DNA from: an uncultured Pseudomonadota bacterium
Lineage (GTDB): Bacteria > Pseudomonadota > Gammaproteobacteria > Burkholderiales > Burkholderiaceae
Length of the DNA: 15,017 nt
Direction of reading: 5' to 3'
Assembly (NCBI GenBank): GCA_946480245.1
Contig: CAMLIZ010000114.1
Coordinates: 1-15,017 of the forward strand
Below the pieces are notes generated by a model, which saw nothing but the letters and a program-made list of their open reading frames with translations, did not search any database and was not told the DNA's origin. Position numbers and translations under genes: made by a program. The first letter of the stretch is position 1. Every line of letters starts with the position of its first letter. This document shows, one piece after another, positions 6,719 through 14,239 of this stretch.

Positions 6719-7915
6719 TCAGTGTAGGCAGGTAAGCTTCAGGCGCTTGTCCTGCTGCTCCCAGGAACCTTGCTTGCATAGGCTGCCGATTGACGCTCGA
6801 AGTACGCCGGTTAGCGCGGCCAGGTAAGCGGTTTCCACTTGCGGCGAAGGTCGGTCCCAATCGGCCGGATTGTCCGAGTTCTGCCGGCTGACATACAGCG
6901 TCGTGCTGACGGTGATCAGACCGTATGGGCGAATGCGAATCGTCTCCCACGCCCACTGGCGCAGAACATCGCTGTAGTGATAGTCGGAGATCGCCATCAC
7001 ATCGTGCTGGTCACGCTGGATCGTCAGCTTGAACGGTGGCCTTTGCAGCGCCTCGCTCAGCAGGCGCACGATGGTCGCTTCGCGAGCTGAGTCGTTCACT
7101 CCCATGCTCATCTCCTGCGGAAGTTCGATGAACAGGTCAGGGCGGCCGCCGAACGCATAGCTGTGGTTGAAGAACGCCGTGGCGGCCCGGATGTACGTCT
7201 TGCCCTGGCGAGCAAGCAGGACGAACGTGCAGTGGTACGGAGCTCCCGTGCGACCTTTGGGCAGACGCACGACATTGCAGGCCGCGATGCCGGGCTCGTC
7301 GTGCGGCGTCGCTGCCACGAGCAAGCGGGTGCATGAAGTGGGCTGCACCGTGTCCGTTGTGGGCGCTGACGCGGCAATCGCTTGTTCGGCGCCCGCCGGA
7401 GCCATGTTGCTGCACGCGAAGGGCGTGCCAACGCGCGCCAGATGCTCCCAGGCCTCCGCGACTCGCGGGCCGTCGATGGTCTGCTCTAGCGGAACCCATC
7501 CGAATTCGGCGCCGGCCAGTGGCCCCTTCCGCTCGACGGTCAACCCACTAGCCGACGCCCCGGCAGGCTCCGGCGCAGAGGATGCTTCGTAAAGCACGCC
7601 CAGGTGCGGGTCGACGGCTGGCAACGGCAAGGCGTAGGGTGCGCGGGCAACGTCCATCAATTCTTCAAGGCCCGCCAACCGGGCCGCATAGCGGGTGCAC
7701 TCGAACTCGCGCAGGCGGAACGCGCCGCAATGGCGGGGCGCGCTATCGGTCGTGTGGAAGCCGAGCACGGCCATTGTCTCGGCCACGTCACGCCCGGTGG
7801 TCGGGAACTGGGCCTCGTCTTCGAGATGGAAGGTTGGCGAAAGCGTGGCGCACCCCGCCAAAAGCAGCACGCCAAGGCAGACCGGAAGCGAAGGCGGCCG
7901 ACCGCGCGAGATCAT
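6719..7915 (-). CDS. Predicted outer-envelope lipoprotein of unknown function, 398 aa
   Basis: Start set at ATG 7915 (MISRGRPPSLPVCLGV), which places a classical lipoprotein signal at the N-terminus: basic n-region, hydrophobic LGVLLLAG stretch and lipobox LAGC with the lipidated Cys at residue 22. A longer frame to 7996 would bury this signal and is rejected. The ATG overlaps the stop of the upstream membrane-protein gene as TGATG, implying translational coupling. The mature protein is soluble-looking, with several Cys residues (for example HCGAFRLREFECTRY and FACSNMAP) that could form disulfides in the periplasm. No catalytic motif or known domain was recognised. A run near residues 260-280 (HCTFVLLARQGKTYIRAATA) looks like a beta-sheet core. 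The position after a small integral membrane protein suggests the two act together in the envelope. Confidence 0.75.
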   Translation of the reverse strand: MISRGRPPSLPVCLGVLLLAGCATLSPTFHLEDEAQFPTTGRDVAETMAVLGFHTTDSAPRHCGAFRLREFECTRYAARLAGLEELMDVARAPYALPLPAVDPHLGVLYEASSAPEPAGASASGLTVERKGPLAGAEFGWVPLEQTIDGPRVAEAWEHLARVGTPFACSNMAPAGAEQAIAASAPTTDTVQPTSCTRLLVAATPHDEPGIAACNVVRLPKGRTGAPYHCTFVLLARQGKTYIRAATAFFNHSYAFGGRPDLFIELPQEMSMGVNDSAREATIVRLLSEALQRPPFKLTIQRDQHDVMAISDYHYSDVLRQWAWETIRIRPYGLITVSTTLYVSRQNSDNPADWDRPSPQVETAYLAALTGVLRASIGSLCKQGSWEQQDKRLKLTCLH

Positions 7916-8346
7916 CAAGTGCCGCCGAAAGCTCTTCCGACGATGGTGGCAGTAGTGGCACTCAACAGCCCCATCAGGAACGTGACCACCCAGCACAGTT
8001 GATCCACCGACATACCGCTGCCTGGTGGCAAGCTTCCAGGTCGATTGGAATACCAGAACGACCCCACGATCACCAGCATGGCAAGCGCAAACACATAAAG
8101 CGGACCACGGCTGAGCAGCCGTAGCAAGGGCGTGGCTTCAGTTTCCAAGCTCGATGAGTTGGTCGCGCTGCGGGTCGCAATCGCGACGTAGCCGATAAAG
8201 ACGGGCACGATGATCTGCAGGACACGTGTCGCCTGCGCAAAGGTCAGCGGGTAGTTCAGCACGGGCGGTGCCATCACGAAGAAGACGATCGTGATCGCCA
8301 TAAGGATGAGACTTGTCCGGATGATCCAGTAGCCCTCTTTCGACAT
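7915..8346 (-). CDS. Small four-helix integral membrane protein of unknown function, 143 aa
   Basis: Start ATG at 8346 is preceded by a clear GGAGG about 4 bases upstream. Four hydrophobic segments are visible at about residues 9-30, 42-58, 82-99 and 117-137, with a short polar loop (SSSLETEATPLLRLL) between helices 2 and 3. No motif for transport or catalysis was recognised. The stop overlaps the ATG of the lipoprotein gene (TGATG), so the two form a coupled operon. A 12-base palindrome (CGTCC-CT-GGACG, 8381-8392) lies about 35 bases ahead of the start and may mark a regulator site. Confidence 0.75.
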   Translation of the reverse strand: MSKEGYWIIRTSLILMAITIVFFVMAPPVLNYPLTFAQATRVLQIIVPVFIGYVAIATRSATNSSSLETEATPLLRLLSRGPLYVFALAMLVIVGSFWYSNRPGSLPPGSGMSVDQLCWVVTFLMGLLSATTATIVGRAFGGT

Positions 8347-8380
8347 GCGGCCTCCACGGGGATGCGTTTGGCATGAGCGA

Positions 8381-8392
8381 CGTCCCTGGACG
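8381..8392. promoter_or_regulatory. 12-base palindrome upstream of the membrane-protein/lipoprotein operon
   Basis: CGTCC and GGACG form perfect 5-base arms around CT, 35 bases before the membrane-protein start. The region 8347-8484 between this operon and the Lrp-family gene otherwise shows no clear promoter. A short GC-rich palindrome can occur by chance in DNA of this composition. Confidence 0.25.
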
Positions 8393-8484
8393 ACAGGTAT
8401 CGCCCATCTCCTCGTCGCCGGTGTCGAATCATGCCTCGTTGCCAGGCAGTGGTGGACGATTCCGGCGGGCCGGTCGGGCCGTGC

Positions 8485-8961
8485 TCAGCCGATGTACGAC
8501 AGCGGCAGCGCCGTGGTGAACTTGATCTCTTCCATCGCGAAGCTCGAACTCACGTCGAACAAGTGCGTGCCGGCAATCAGCCGCTTGTACACCGCGTCGT
8601 AGGCCGCGATGTCCGGCACGACCACGCGCAGCAGGTAGTCGATTTCGCCGCTCATCCGATAGAACTCCACCACCTCGGGAATCGCGTCGACCGTGGCCTT
8701 GAAGCGCTCGAACCACGCCTGCGTGTGTGTGCTGGTGCGCACGGCGACGAAAACGGTGACGCCTACATTGATCTGGCGCGGGTCCAGCAGCATCACGTTC
8801 CTGGTGATGACGCCGGCTTCCTTCAGGCGCTGGATACGGCGCCAGCAAGGCGTTTGCGACAGCCCCACGCGCGACGCCAGCTCGGCCACCTGCATGCCAG
8901 CGTCTTGCTGAAGCAATTCGAGGATCTTGCGATCAATGGCATCGAGCTTCAGTTTGGTCAT
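8485..8961 (-). CDS. Lrp/AsnC family transcriptional regulator, 158 aa
   Basis: Start ATG at 8961 gives MTKLKLDAIDRKILELLQQD, the standard opening of Lrp/AsnC proteins; no clear Shine-Dalgarno is present. The winged HTH spans about residues 5-60 (VAELASRVGLSQTPCWRRIQ, then RLKEAGVI), followed by the ligand-binding RAM/AsnC domain from about 65 (NVGVTVFVAVRT, then GEIDYLLRVVVPDIAAYDAV, ending ALPLSYIG). The length equals the family norm. The gene is divergent from the sulfur fusion enzyme, with 87 bases between the starts. The natural inference is a cysteine- or amino-acid-responsive regulator of that enzyme, comparable to DecR/CyuR of E. coli or other local Lrp regulators. The effector is not readable from sequence. 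An inverted repeat immediately before its own start suggests autoregulation. Confidence 0.93.
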   Translation of the reverse strand: MTKLKLDAIDRKILELLQQDAGMQVAELASRVGLSQTPCWRRIQRLKEAGVITRNVMLLDPRQINVGVTVFVAVRTSTHTQAWFERFKATVDAIPEVVEFYRMSGEIDYLLRVVVPDIAAYDAVYKRLIAGTHLFDVSSSFAMEEIKFTTALPLSYIG

Positions 8962-8963
8962 GT

Positions 8964-8975
8964 TTGTTAGAACAA
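8964..8975. promoter_or_regulatory. Putative operator: inverted repeat between the Lrp-family gene and the sulfur fusion gene
   Basis: TTGTT-AG-AACAA is a perfect 12-base dyad (5-base arms, 2-base spacer) starting 2 bases ahead of the regulator ATG. It lies in an A/T-rich patch that stands out from the GC-rich surroundings. Lrp-family proteins bind such A/T-rich dyads, so this is a plausible shared or autoregulatory operator for both divergent genes. No clear sigma70 hexamers were assigned in the 87-base spacer. Confidence 0.4.
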
Positions 8976-9048
8976 TCTTCCAAGAATCGGGCTCGGCTGA
9001 GTCTACAACGCAAGCTTTTTCCACGGCCGCGTTTCGAGAATCGCCGCC

Positions 9049-11367
9049 ATGGACATCTATCTGGACTCGAATGCCACGACGGCCGTGCTGCCCAGTGCTC
9101 AGCGTGCGGCCATGGCCGCGATGGCCGATGAATTTGGCAATCCCAGCAGTACGCACTGCGCCGGCCTGCGGGCGCGCGCCATGCTCGACGGAGTGCGCGC
9201 TACGGCCGCCCGCGTGATGGGCGCATCTCGTGGGCGGGTGCTCTTCACGAGCGGCGCCACGGAAGGCATCCACACCGCGGTGCTCTGCGCACTGGCATCG
9301 TTGCGCGCTCGCGATGCAAAGGCCGGCGACCGACCGACCCTGCTGCTCTACGGCGCCACCGAGCACAAGGCGGTGCCGCAAGCGCTGCAACACTGGAACG
9401 CGTTGCTCGGGCTCTCTCTTGAGTTGAAGGCCATTCCGGTGGGCCGCAGCGGGCGGCACGACCTCGATTGGCTGCGCTTGCACGCCAGGCAAGCCCTGCT
9501 GGTGTGCACCATGGCCGCCAACAACGAGACCGGCGTCATCAGCGATCTTCAGGGCATCGCCGACGCACTTAAGGGCAGCGGTGCCTTGTGGATGGTGGAC
9601 AGCGTGCAGGCGTTGGGCAAGCTTGCGCTGCGGCTGGACGAACTGCCCATCGACTACGCGCCGTGCTCCGGCCACAAGCTCTTCGCGCCCAAGGGTGTGG
9701 GCCTGCTCTACGTGCGCGATGGTGCGCCGTTCACCCCATTGCTCACGGGCGGTGGGCAGGAGTCGGGCCTGCGAGCCGGCACCGAGAACATGGCAGGCAT
9801 TGCAGCGCTGGGTGCCGTGCTCTCTGCCGTGGAAAGAGAGACCGAACTGCAGCCCTGGGCAGCGCTCGTCGAGCATCGGCATCGCCTCTTGTCGGCACTG
9901 ACGGCCGCATTCCCAGGGATGGAGCTGAACGCGCCGCTGGACATCAGCCTGCCGACCACGCTGAACTTTTCGGTGCCGGGCCTGAGCTCCAAGCTCCTGC
10001 TGGATCTCTTCGATGCCGCAGGCCTGCGCGTGAGCAGCGGATCGGCGTGCAGTGCGTCCAAGGCCCTGCCCAGCGATGTGCTGGAGGCCATGGGGCTGCC
10101 CGAGTGGCAAACCGCGTCCGCCGTGCGACTCTCCTTCGACGCAACGGTGAGCGAAGCGGTGATCGCACAAGCCTGCGAACGGATCCTCGCGTGCGGCGCT
10201 TCGCTGCGCGCGAGTTGCATCGGCTCCGAAAGAGGCGACGGTGCCTTGCCGCCAGACCTGATCACCCGCTTCCAGGTGGACGGTGCGTGCTGCTACCTGG
10301 TGGCCGACCGCGAGAGCCGGCTTGCAGTGGTGGTCGACCCGCTGCCGCAACTGACGGCGCGGCTTGCGCACTGGTTCAACTGCACGGGCTACGTGCTGGC
10401 TGCCGTGCTGGACACCCACAGCCACGGTGACCACGCTTCCTCGGCGCACGAGCTGCGCCAGGCGTTGCAGCCGCCGCAGGTGGATGCCCATCAGCACGAT
10501 GCGCTGGGTTGGCCCGTGGGGGCGGAAGCCATCGCGCTCGGCGCACGCCGCCTCACGCGCCTGGCTGTCCCGGGCCATACCGAGGACTCGACCGCCTATC
10601 TGCTGCACGATGGCCACCGCCCGCTGTTCGCCTTTGTCGGCGACACCGTCATGCCCGGCGCGCTGGGCCGCAGCGACTTTGCGCAAAGCGCGCCGCTGGC
10701 GTTCGCCAGCTCGCTGCAAGAGCTCGAGCACGCCGTGGGCCGGGAGGCGCTTCTCCTGCCTGGCCACGACTACGACGATCGTTTTGCGTGCACCTTCCAA
10801 ACCGAGACCGCCGCGCAGCCGCTGCTCGCCGCCGTGTTGAGCGGGCGTATGGCGTCGCGCGAGTTCGCCGATGCCAAGGCAAGGCTCGAGTGCAGCATCG
10901 CGCCCACCGCGTACCAGACCATGGCTTGCGGCGCACGCGTCGAGAAGCTTGGCAGCGAGGCGCCGGCCGAATTGCCTGTGAGCGAGTTCGCGAAGCTCCT
11001 TGCGGCGGGCCAGCACCTGGTGGTGGTCGACGTGCGCGAAACGTACGAACAACGCCTGGGCGTCGTGCCGGCGTTCCCCGCGGCCGTGCACTACCAGGCT
11101 GCGCCGCTGTCGACGATGGTCAACATGCTGCCGCAATGGCTGGCGCAGCCTGACACCCTGGTGCTGTTCTTCTGCCGCTCGGGCAACCGCAGCGCGCGAG
11201 CCGCCCGGGCCTTGCGGCGGCTGGGCCACCGGCAGGCCTGGAGCCTGGCGGGGGGCATGGCCCTGTCCCAAGATTTGGGACCATTCGGTGCTGCCCGATA
11301 CAGGTCAGGCCCGCCCGCTCAGGCCTTGAGCTTGGCCAGCGTGCCCGTGGCTTCGGCGAGCAGGTAG
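9049..11367 (+). CDS. Triple fusion: cysteine desulfurase, ETHE1-like persulfide dioxygenase, rhodanese (772 aa)
   Basis: Residues 1-390 are a NifS/IscS-like class V aminotransferase: MDIYLDSNATT opening, substrate-loop TMAANNETG, PLP lysine Lys210 in SGHK, and SSGSACS with the catalytic Cys334 that would carry the persulfide. Residues about 400-620 are a metallo-beta-lactamase-fold domain of the ETHE1/persulfide dioxygenase type. It has DTHSHGDH (His457, His459, Asp461, His462), VPGHTEDS (His510), FVGDTVMPGALGRSDF (Asp532) and LLLPGHDY (His573). His457, His510 and Asp532 fit the two-His/one-Asp iron site. Residues about 640-745 are a rhodanese domain with active-site loop CRSGNRS (Cys709). 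All three active sites appear intact. Cysteine would yield sulfane sulfur that the downstream domains transfer and oxidise, with sulfite or thiosulfate as products; this order is inferred. It starts at ATG 9049 with only a weak ribosome site, is divergent from the Lrp-type regulator, and its tail overlaps the convergent DUF2853 gene by 49 bases. Confidence 0.93.
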   Translation: MDIYLDSNATTAVLPSAQRAAMAAMADEFGNPSSTHCAGLRARAMLDGVRATAARVMGASRGRVLFTSGATEGIHTAVLCALASLRARDAKAGDRPTLLLYGATEHKAVPQALQHWNALLGLSLELKAIPVGRSGRHDLDWLRLHARQALLVCTMAANNETGVISDLQGIADALKGSGALWMVDSVQALGKLALRLDELPIDYAPCSGHKLFAPKGVGLLYVRDGAPFTPLLTGGGQESGLRAGTENMAGIAALGAVLSAVERETELQPWAALVEHRHRLLSALTAAFPGMELNAPLDISLPTTLNFSVPGLSSKLLLDLFDAAGLRVSSGSACSASKALPSDVLEAMGLPEWQTASAVRLSFDATVSEAVIAQACERILACGASLRASCIGSERGDGALPPDLITRFQVDGACCYLVADRESRLAVVVDPLPQLTARLAHWFNCTGYVLAAVLDTHSHGDHASSAHELRQALQPPQVDAHQHDALGWPVGAEAIALGARRLTRLAVPGHTEDSTAYLLHDGHRPLFAFVGDTVMPGALGRSDFAQSAPLAFASSLQELEHAVGREALLLPGHDYDDRFACTFQTETAAQPLLAAVLSGRMASREFADAKARLECSIAPTAYQTMACGARVEKLGSEAPAELPVSEFAKLLAAGQHLVVVDVRETYEQRLGVVPAFPAAVHYQAAPLSTMVNMLPQWLAQPDTLVLFFCRSGNRSARAARALRRLGHRQAWSLAGGMALSQDLGPFGAARYRSGPPAQALSLASVPVASASR

Positions 11368-11633
11368 TAGAAGGTCACGCGGCTCTTGCGCGTGGCGGCC
11401 TTCATCTTCTGCACCACAGCCTGGATGCCCGCGTCCGCGGCTTCGGCAGCGAGGCCCAGCTTCTTGGCGGCGAAGCCGTCACGCACGGTGGCCAGCTCCT
11501 GCTTGTCGCTGGTGGCCACCAGCGACGAAACGGGGCGCTGCAAGGCGATGCCGCAGTAGCGCACGATCGCCGCTACCGCGGCCTCGTCGACGCTTTCCGT
11601 ATACCTCTTCACATCGGCTACATGGTCGGTCAT
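11319..11633 (-). CDS. DUF2853 family protein, 104 aa
   Basis: A small soluble protein matching the DUF2853 pattern: an N-terminal VKRYTESVDEAAVAAIVRYC segment, the conserved SDKQELATVRDGFAAKKLGL stretch, and the C-terminal KSRVTFYYLLAEATGTLAKL signature. The ATG at 11633 has a strong GAGGAG 7 bases upstream. The gene starts 19 bases after the mgtA stop on the same strand, so the two are likely co-transcribed, though its own good ribosome site allows separate translation. The family function is unknown; family members are small helical proteins. The 3' end overlaps the convergent sulfur-fusion gene by 49 bases. Confidence 0.88.
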   Translation of the reverse strand: MTDHVADVKRYTESVDEAAVAAIVRYCGIALQRPVSSLVATSDKQELATVRDGFAAKKLGLAAEAADAGIQAVVQKMKAATRKSRVTFYYLLAEATGTLAKLKA

Positions 11634-11652
11634 GGCTTGCTCCTCGATGGCG

Positions 11653-14172
11653 TCACGGTGTTTTCGGATCGGAGGATCCGGCTGCCACTGTGAACCGGCG
11701 CGCAGCGGGCGCCTTGCGCCTGCGCAAGGCAGTGGCGTGTACCCGCGCGCGCCGCCAGAACAGCCGCTTCAACGCTTCGGCACTCGCCAGGTAGGCTGCA
11801 GTGAGCGCCGCCACCAGCGCCAGCAGCGGCGCGGGCAGCGGCACGAACCCGAACGCGGCGGCCAGCGGCGTGTAGGGCAGGGCCACCGCCAGCGCGGTCA
11901 CGCCCAGGCTGGCCACAGTTACCGCGTGCGCCGGGCGGTCGCGCCAGGCGGCGTGGCGTGTGCGGATCACGAAGACCACCAGCACCTGCGTGGCCATCGA
12001 CTGCACGAACCAGGCGGTCTGGAACGCCGCCTCCGCCACGTGCAGCGCGCCATACAGCAGCGCAAACGCGGCCAGGTCGAAGGCGGAGCTGAGCGGGCCG
12101 AACACCAGCATGAAGCGGCGGATGAACGGCAGGTTCCAGCGTTGCGGGCGCTTGAGCTGCGCGTCGTCCACGGTGTCCAGCGGCAAGGCCACTTCCGACA
12201 GGTCGTACAGAAAGTTGTTGAGCAGGATCTGCAGCGGCCGCATCGGTAGGAAGGGCAGCACCAGCGCCGCGGCGGCCATGCTGACCATGTTGCCGAAGTT
12301 GGAGCTGGTGGCCATGAGGATGTACTTGTCCACGTTCAGCACGGTGCGCCGGCCTTCGCGCACGCCTTCGCACAGCACGCCCAGTTCATGCTGCAGCAGC
12401 ACCAGGTCGGCGGCCTGGCGGGCCACGTCCACTGCGCCGTCCACCGAGATGCCCACGTCGGCCGAGTGCAGCGGCGGCGCATCGTTGGCGCCGTCGCCCA
12501 TGTAGCCCACCACGTGGCCGGCGGCCTTGAACGCGCGCACGATGCGGTCCTTCTGCACCGGGCTCACGCGGCAGAAGAGGTTGGCGCGGCGCACCGCCGC
12601 GCGCAGGCCGTGGTCGTCCAGCTCGGCCACCTGGGCGCCGCTCAGCACGCCGCGCACCGGCAGGCCGAGCGCGGCGCAGAGGTGGCGCGTCACGGCTTCG
12701 TTGTCGCCGGTCACGATCTTCAAGGCCACGCCGTGGCGTTTCAGCTCGGCAATGGCGCCGGCCACCGAGGCCTTGGGTGGGTCGGCAAACGCCACGAAGC
12801 CGGCGAACACCAGTTGCTGCTCCTGCTCGGCGCCCACGTCGGCGGTGGCCGCGTCCACGGTGCGGCTGGCCACTCCCAGCAGGCGCAGGCCCTGCGCGCT
12901 GCAGTCGTCGAACTGCTGCCGGATGCGCGTGCGCATGGCGTCGTCCAGCGGCTGCTCGGCCTGCCCGTCGTGCCAGGCCACTGAAAGGCGCAGCAGCTCC
13001 TCGGGCGCGCCTTTCACCACGAGCGTGCGTCCGGCCGCGCCTTGCAGCAGTACCGACACGCGTCGCCGCTCGAAGTCGAACGGCACCTCGTCGAGCTTCT
13101 CCCAGGCCGAGGCATCCACGTTGGCGTGCGCCAGGATGGCTTCGTCCAGCGCGGCTTTCACGCCGGTCTCGAAATGGCTGTTCAGCCAGGCCAGCTCGAA
13201 CACGCGCGCGCTGTCGCGCCCCAGCGAGTCGAGCGCGCGCTCCAAGCCTGGTGCGCCTTCGGTGAGGGTGCCGGTCTTGTCGGTGCACAGCACGTCCATC
13301 GCGCCCAGGTCCTCGATGGCAGCCAGGCGCTTCACCACCACGTGCCGTGCGGCCAGGCGCTGTGCGCCGCGCGCCAGCGTGACCGACACGATCATCGGCA
13401 GCAGCTCCGGCGTGAGGCCCACCGCCAGCGCCAGCGCGAAGAGAAACGACTCCAGCAGCGGGCGGTGGTACAGCGTGTTCACCAGCAGCACGCCGAGCAC
13501 CAGTGCCATGGTCCAGCGCACCAGCAGCGTGCCGAACCGGCGCGTGCCCAGCTCGAACGCGGTGGGCGGCGCCGCCTCGGCCAGCTGCGCCGCCACGCCG
13601 CCCAGCTCGGTGCGCGCGCCGGTGGCCGTGAGCTCGATGCGCGCGCCGCCGCTGACCACCGTGCTGCCCATCAGCACGCGCTCGCCGTGGTGCTTCTCCA
13701 CCGGGTAGGCCTCGCCGGTGAGCGTGGCCTCGTTGACGAAGAAGTCGGCCGCTTCCAGCGCGGTGCCGTCGGCCGGCACCAGGCTGCCCGCGGCCACCTC
13801 CACCACGTCGCCGGGCACCAGCTCGCGCACCGGCTGCTGCACGCACTGGCCGTCGCGCCAAACGCGCGCGCGCAGTGCCACGCTGAGCTTCAGCGCGTCG
13901 ATGGCGCGGTCGGCGCGCTGTTCCTGCAGCAGGTCGAGCGACACGCTCATCAGCACCACCAGCAGCACCACGCCGAAGCTCAGCGCGTCGCCCGTGGCCG
14001 CGGCGATCAGCGAGGCGGCCAGCAGCACCAGCAGCAGCGGGTTGGCCAGGCGCTGCAGAAAGCGGCGCGCCAGCGTGGGGCGGGGCGCGTCGCGCAGCAC
14101 GTTGGGGCCGTGCTGCGCCAGCAGTAGCTGCGCCTGCGCTTGCGTCAGGCCGACGGCGGCGGGTTCGTTCAT
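11653..14172 (-). CDS. mgtA: Magnesium-importing P-type ATPase (MgtA/MgtB type), 839 aa
   Basis: A P3B-type ATPase in the inner membrane that uses ATP to bring Mg2+ into the cytoplasm. Seen in order: actuator motif TGEAYP at residues 152-157, membrane motif [19 protein letters not shown] (Pro255-Glu256-Leu257) characteristic of the Mg2+ subgroup, phosphorylation motif DKTGTLT with Asp298, nucleotide-domain KGAPEE, then TGDN and the hinge [20 protein letters not shown]. Downstream transmembrane segments carry SSNFGNM and [20 protein letters not shown], both hallmarks of MgtA. The usual ten-helix topology fits, and the N-terminal tail is shorter than in E. coli MgtA (about 900 aa). ATG at 14172 has no strong Shine-Dalgarno. 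DUF2853 follows 19 bases downstream, and ftsH is divergent with at most about 80 bases between the starts. Confidence 0.95.
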   Translation of the reverse strand: MNEPAAVGLTQAQAQLLLAQHGPNVLRDAPRPTLARRFLQRLANPLLLVLLAASLIAAATGDALSFGVVLLVVLMSVSLDLLQEQRADRAIDALKLSVALRARVWRDGQCVQQPVRELVPGDVVEVAAGSLVPADGTALEAADFFVNEATLTGEAYPVEKHHGERVLMGSTVVSGGARIELTATGARTELGGVAAQLAEAAPPTAFELGTRRFGTLLVRWTMALVLGVLLVNTLYHRPLLESFLFALALAVGLTPELLPMIVSVTLARGAQRLAARHVVVKRLAAIEDLGAMDVLCTDKTGTLTEGAPGLERALDSLGRDSARVFELAWLNSHFETGVKAALDEAILAHANVDASAWEKLDEVPFDFERRRVSVLLQGAAGRTLVVKGAPEELLRLSVAWHDGQAEQPLDDAMRTRIRQQFDDCSAQGLRLLGVASRTVDAATADVGAEQEQQLVFAGFVAFADPPKASVAGAIAELKRHGVALKIVTGDNEAVTRHLCAALGLPVRGVLSGAQVAELDDHGLRAAVRRANLFCRVSPVQKDRIVRAFKAAGHVVGYMGDGANDAPPLHSADVGISVDGAVDVARQAADLVLLQHELGVLCEGVREGRRTVLNVDKYILMATSSNFGNMVSMAAAALVLPFLPMRPLQILLNNFLYDLSEVALPLDTVDDAQLKRPQRWNLPFIRRFMLVFGPLSSAFDLAAFALLYGALHVAEAAFQTAWFVQSMATQVLVVFVIRTRHAAWRDRPAHAVTVASLGVTALAVALPYTPLAAAFGFVPLPAPLLALVAALTAAYLASAEALKRLFWRRARVHATALRRRKAPAARRFTVAAGSSDPKTP

Positions 14173-14239
14173 CAGGGCAAGCGTGCCCGCGCAAGGGCCG
14201 ATGGCGATTGCTTTGGATCAAGCCGCTGCCGCGCGCCCC
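14173..14239. promoter_or_regulatory. Short divergent spacer between mgtA and ftsH
   Basis: About 67 bases (28 to 82 depending on the ftsH start) separate the two starts, so both promoters must lie here or inside the coding regions. No clear hexamers or inverted repeat were seen. There is no room for a long Mg2+-sensing leader such as that of enteric mgtA. Confidence 0.35.

Noticed and set aside
4592..6727. Open plus-strand frame of about 711 codons antisense to the helicase
   Set aside because: His/Arg/Ala-rich composition with no domain, and exact antisense of a gene with intact helicase motifs. Long antisense frames are common in GC-rich DNA.
7916..7996. Longer start for the lipoprotein at 7996
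   Set aside because: It would place 27 charged, Cys/His-rich residues before the signal peptide. ATG 7915 gives a clean lipobox and a TGATG coupling.
8440..8484. GC-rich possible terminator after the Lrp-family gene
   Set aside because: The repeated GGCC-type runs do not form one clear stem and no T-run follows, so no terminator is called.
8962..11271. Long minus-strand frame upstream of the Lrp-family ATG, antisense to the sulfur fusion
   Set aside because: Only the last 158 codons (8485-8961) encode a real protein; the rest mirrors the fusion gene and has no recognisable domain.
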